Assembly (NCBI RefSeq): GCF_002865645.1 | Contig: NW_020194575.1 | Span: 182,747 to 246,746 of the forward strand | Reading direction: 5' to 3' | Length of the DNA stretch: 64,000 nt | Source of the DNA: Hyaloscypha bicolor E | Taxonomy: Eukaryota > Ascomycota > Leotiomycetes > Helotiales > Hyaloscyphaceae | Shown here: positions 63,264 to 64,000 of the stretch, piece after piece | How positions within the stretch are numbered: position 1 is the stretch's first letter | Layout of the letters: the number at the start of each line of letters is the position of its first letter | Made by a program: the position numbers and the translations under genes | Notes under the pieces: model-generated | What the model was told of the DNA's origin: nothing | Database searches by the model: none | What the model saw: only the letters and a program-made list of their open reading frames with translations

Positions 63264-63537
63264 TATTATAATTTTAAATATCTAATATTTGAAATATCTA
63301 GCTAAATATTAGATATTTCTTAGATATATATAATATAGCTATTTTATTAGAAAAATATACTTGAAATATACTAGAAATATTTAAAAAAACTAAGCCTCTT
63401 TAAAACTAGTATATTATAAAATATATATATTTCTTTATAGCCTTTTATATTCTAGTTTTTCTTTTTTTAGCTTTAAATTATTTTTATAAAAGATCTTTTA
63501 TTTTATTTTCTAAGCTCTAAATACTATATTTATAATA
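63264..63537 (+). repeat. 3' LTR of Gypsy copy 3 (274 bp)
   Basis: Same length as the LTRs of copy 2 and the 3' LTR of copy 1, starts TATTATAAT, ends TTATAATA, preceded by AAAGAAAAAAGTAA. Strongly RIPped. Confidence 0.9.
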
Positions 63538-64000
63538 ATAATATTCTCGATTTTCTAATAATTATATATTATTTTAAAACTATTTAATATATTAAAAGAT
63601 TTTTTATATTATTATAATATCTTTTTTTATTAAATTTTCTTTAAAATAAAAATTAATAACTTATATTTAATATTATAAAACCGGATTTTTAGACTTAAAA
63701 AATAAAATAAAATAGTTTAATTCCGAGAATTTTAAACTAAAAAAAGAATCTTTTAAATATAAAAGCTTATTATTTTAAATACTAGTATAATTATATAATA
63801 CTAAATTTATTAATAAAATAATAAAATATAATATTACTTTTTTTATTAAAAAAAGCTTATTTCTAAATATTAAAAATAGGCTTTTTATAGCTTACAAATT
63901 ATATTATTTTATATATTTTATTAATATTTAATATATTAGTTTTTTAGAATTAAAATTAAAATTAGAATTATAGTTATTATTATTATTAATTATATAAATT
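63538..64000. other. AT-rich right edge of the window
   Basis: RIPped sequence to the right of copy 3 with no domain or repeat boundary I can define; ends in ATTAAAATTAGAATT-type simple text. Confidence 0.35.

Larger units (their letters stand above)
51548..63537 (+). mobile_element. Ty3/Gypsy copy 3, 5'-truncated and interrupted twice
   Basis: Homology to copy 1 starts at its position about 7020 (late gag) and continues to the 3' LTR at 63264-63537. It is split by the solo Copia LTR at 53040-53321 and by Gypsy copy 2 at 54687-61386. Removing copy 2 and one TTTAT joins ...AAAATTATTTAT and AACTTATAGC, which matches GATTATCTATAACTTATAGC of copy 1. The 5' LTR and most of gag are missing at the LINE junction. 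The right flank starts ATAAT. Confidence 0.88.

Noticed and set aside
1..64000. Mitochondrial origin because of the high AT content
   Set aside because: Nuclear LTR elements with target duplications, a LINE and CpA-specific decay point to RIPped nuclear heterochromatin; no mitochondrial genes or tRNAs are seen.

Overview
The window reads as a gene-poor, AT-rich heterochromatic block of a filamentous ascomycete (Pezizomycotina) made almost entirely of decayed, nested transposable elements. CpA and its complement TpG are strongly depleted over most of it, while CpC, CpT and many CpG (ccgg, cgaa) survive. This is the signature of repeat-induced point mutation (RIP, mainly CpA to TpA). It explains the countless TAA/TAG stops (from CAA, CAG, TGG) and the recurrent Asp to Asn, Cys to Tyr and His to Tyr changes at catalytic and metal-binding positions. 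I recognise no intact host gene, tRNA, rRNA or CRISPR array; most open frames are fragments of dead element genes.

Layout, left to right. 1-3.15 kb: RIPped hAT transposase relic (+). 3171-3629: a non-RIPped MITE with 43-bp TIRs at a TA site. 5322-12033: complete Ty3/Gypsy element, copy 1 (+), TSD GAAAT. About 12.4-14.95 kb: RIPped minus-strand gene resembling fungal DUF3435 tyrosine recombinases. 15.0-17.95 kb: unusually unmutated, CpG-containing island with a ~40-bp minisatellite, ~150-bp and ~175-bp repeats and an 87-bp direct repeat. 17.95-19.43 kb: reverse Ty1/Copia gag relic (E). 19434-24563: Copia copy A (+), decayed. 24564-30909: complete Copia copy B (+), TSD CTAAA. 30.9-33.39 kb and 39.53-41.8 kb: decayed tracts split by complete Copia copy C (33393-39520, minus, TSD GTAGT/GTAAT). 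41.8-43.3 kb: integrase relic of a second Gypsy lineage (minus). 43866-46693: Gypsy copy 4 fragment (minus). 46704-51547: lightly RIPped Tad1-like LINE (minus), the youngest-looking coding element. 51548-63537: 5'-truncated Gypsy copy 3 (+), broken by a solo Copia LTR (53040-53321, TSD ATTAA) and by complete Gypsy copy 2 (54687-61386, minus, TSD TTTAT).

The genes do not work together as a host pathway. The logic is insertion order and RIP: target-site duplications show copy 2 and the solo LTR landed in copy 3, and copy C landed in an older tract. The most interesting non-routine signals are a palindromic hairpin of similar sequence just inside the 3' LTR of both Copia and Gypsy elements, an in-frame EEIG minisatellite at the C-terminus of the LINE ORF2, the sharp RIP boundary at the 5' end of the DUF3435-like gene beside the repeat-rich island, retained CACGTG motifs in CpA-poor DNA, and the LINE bounded by oppositely oriented Gypsy pieces. 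All boundaries without a TSD or LTR are approximate; domain calls come from reading translated sequence by eye.
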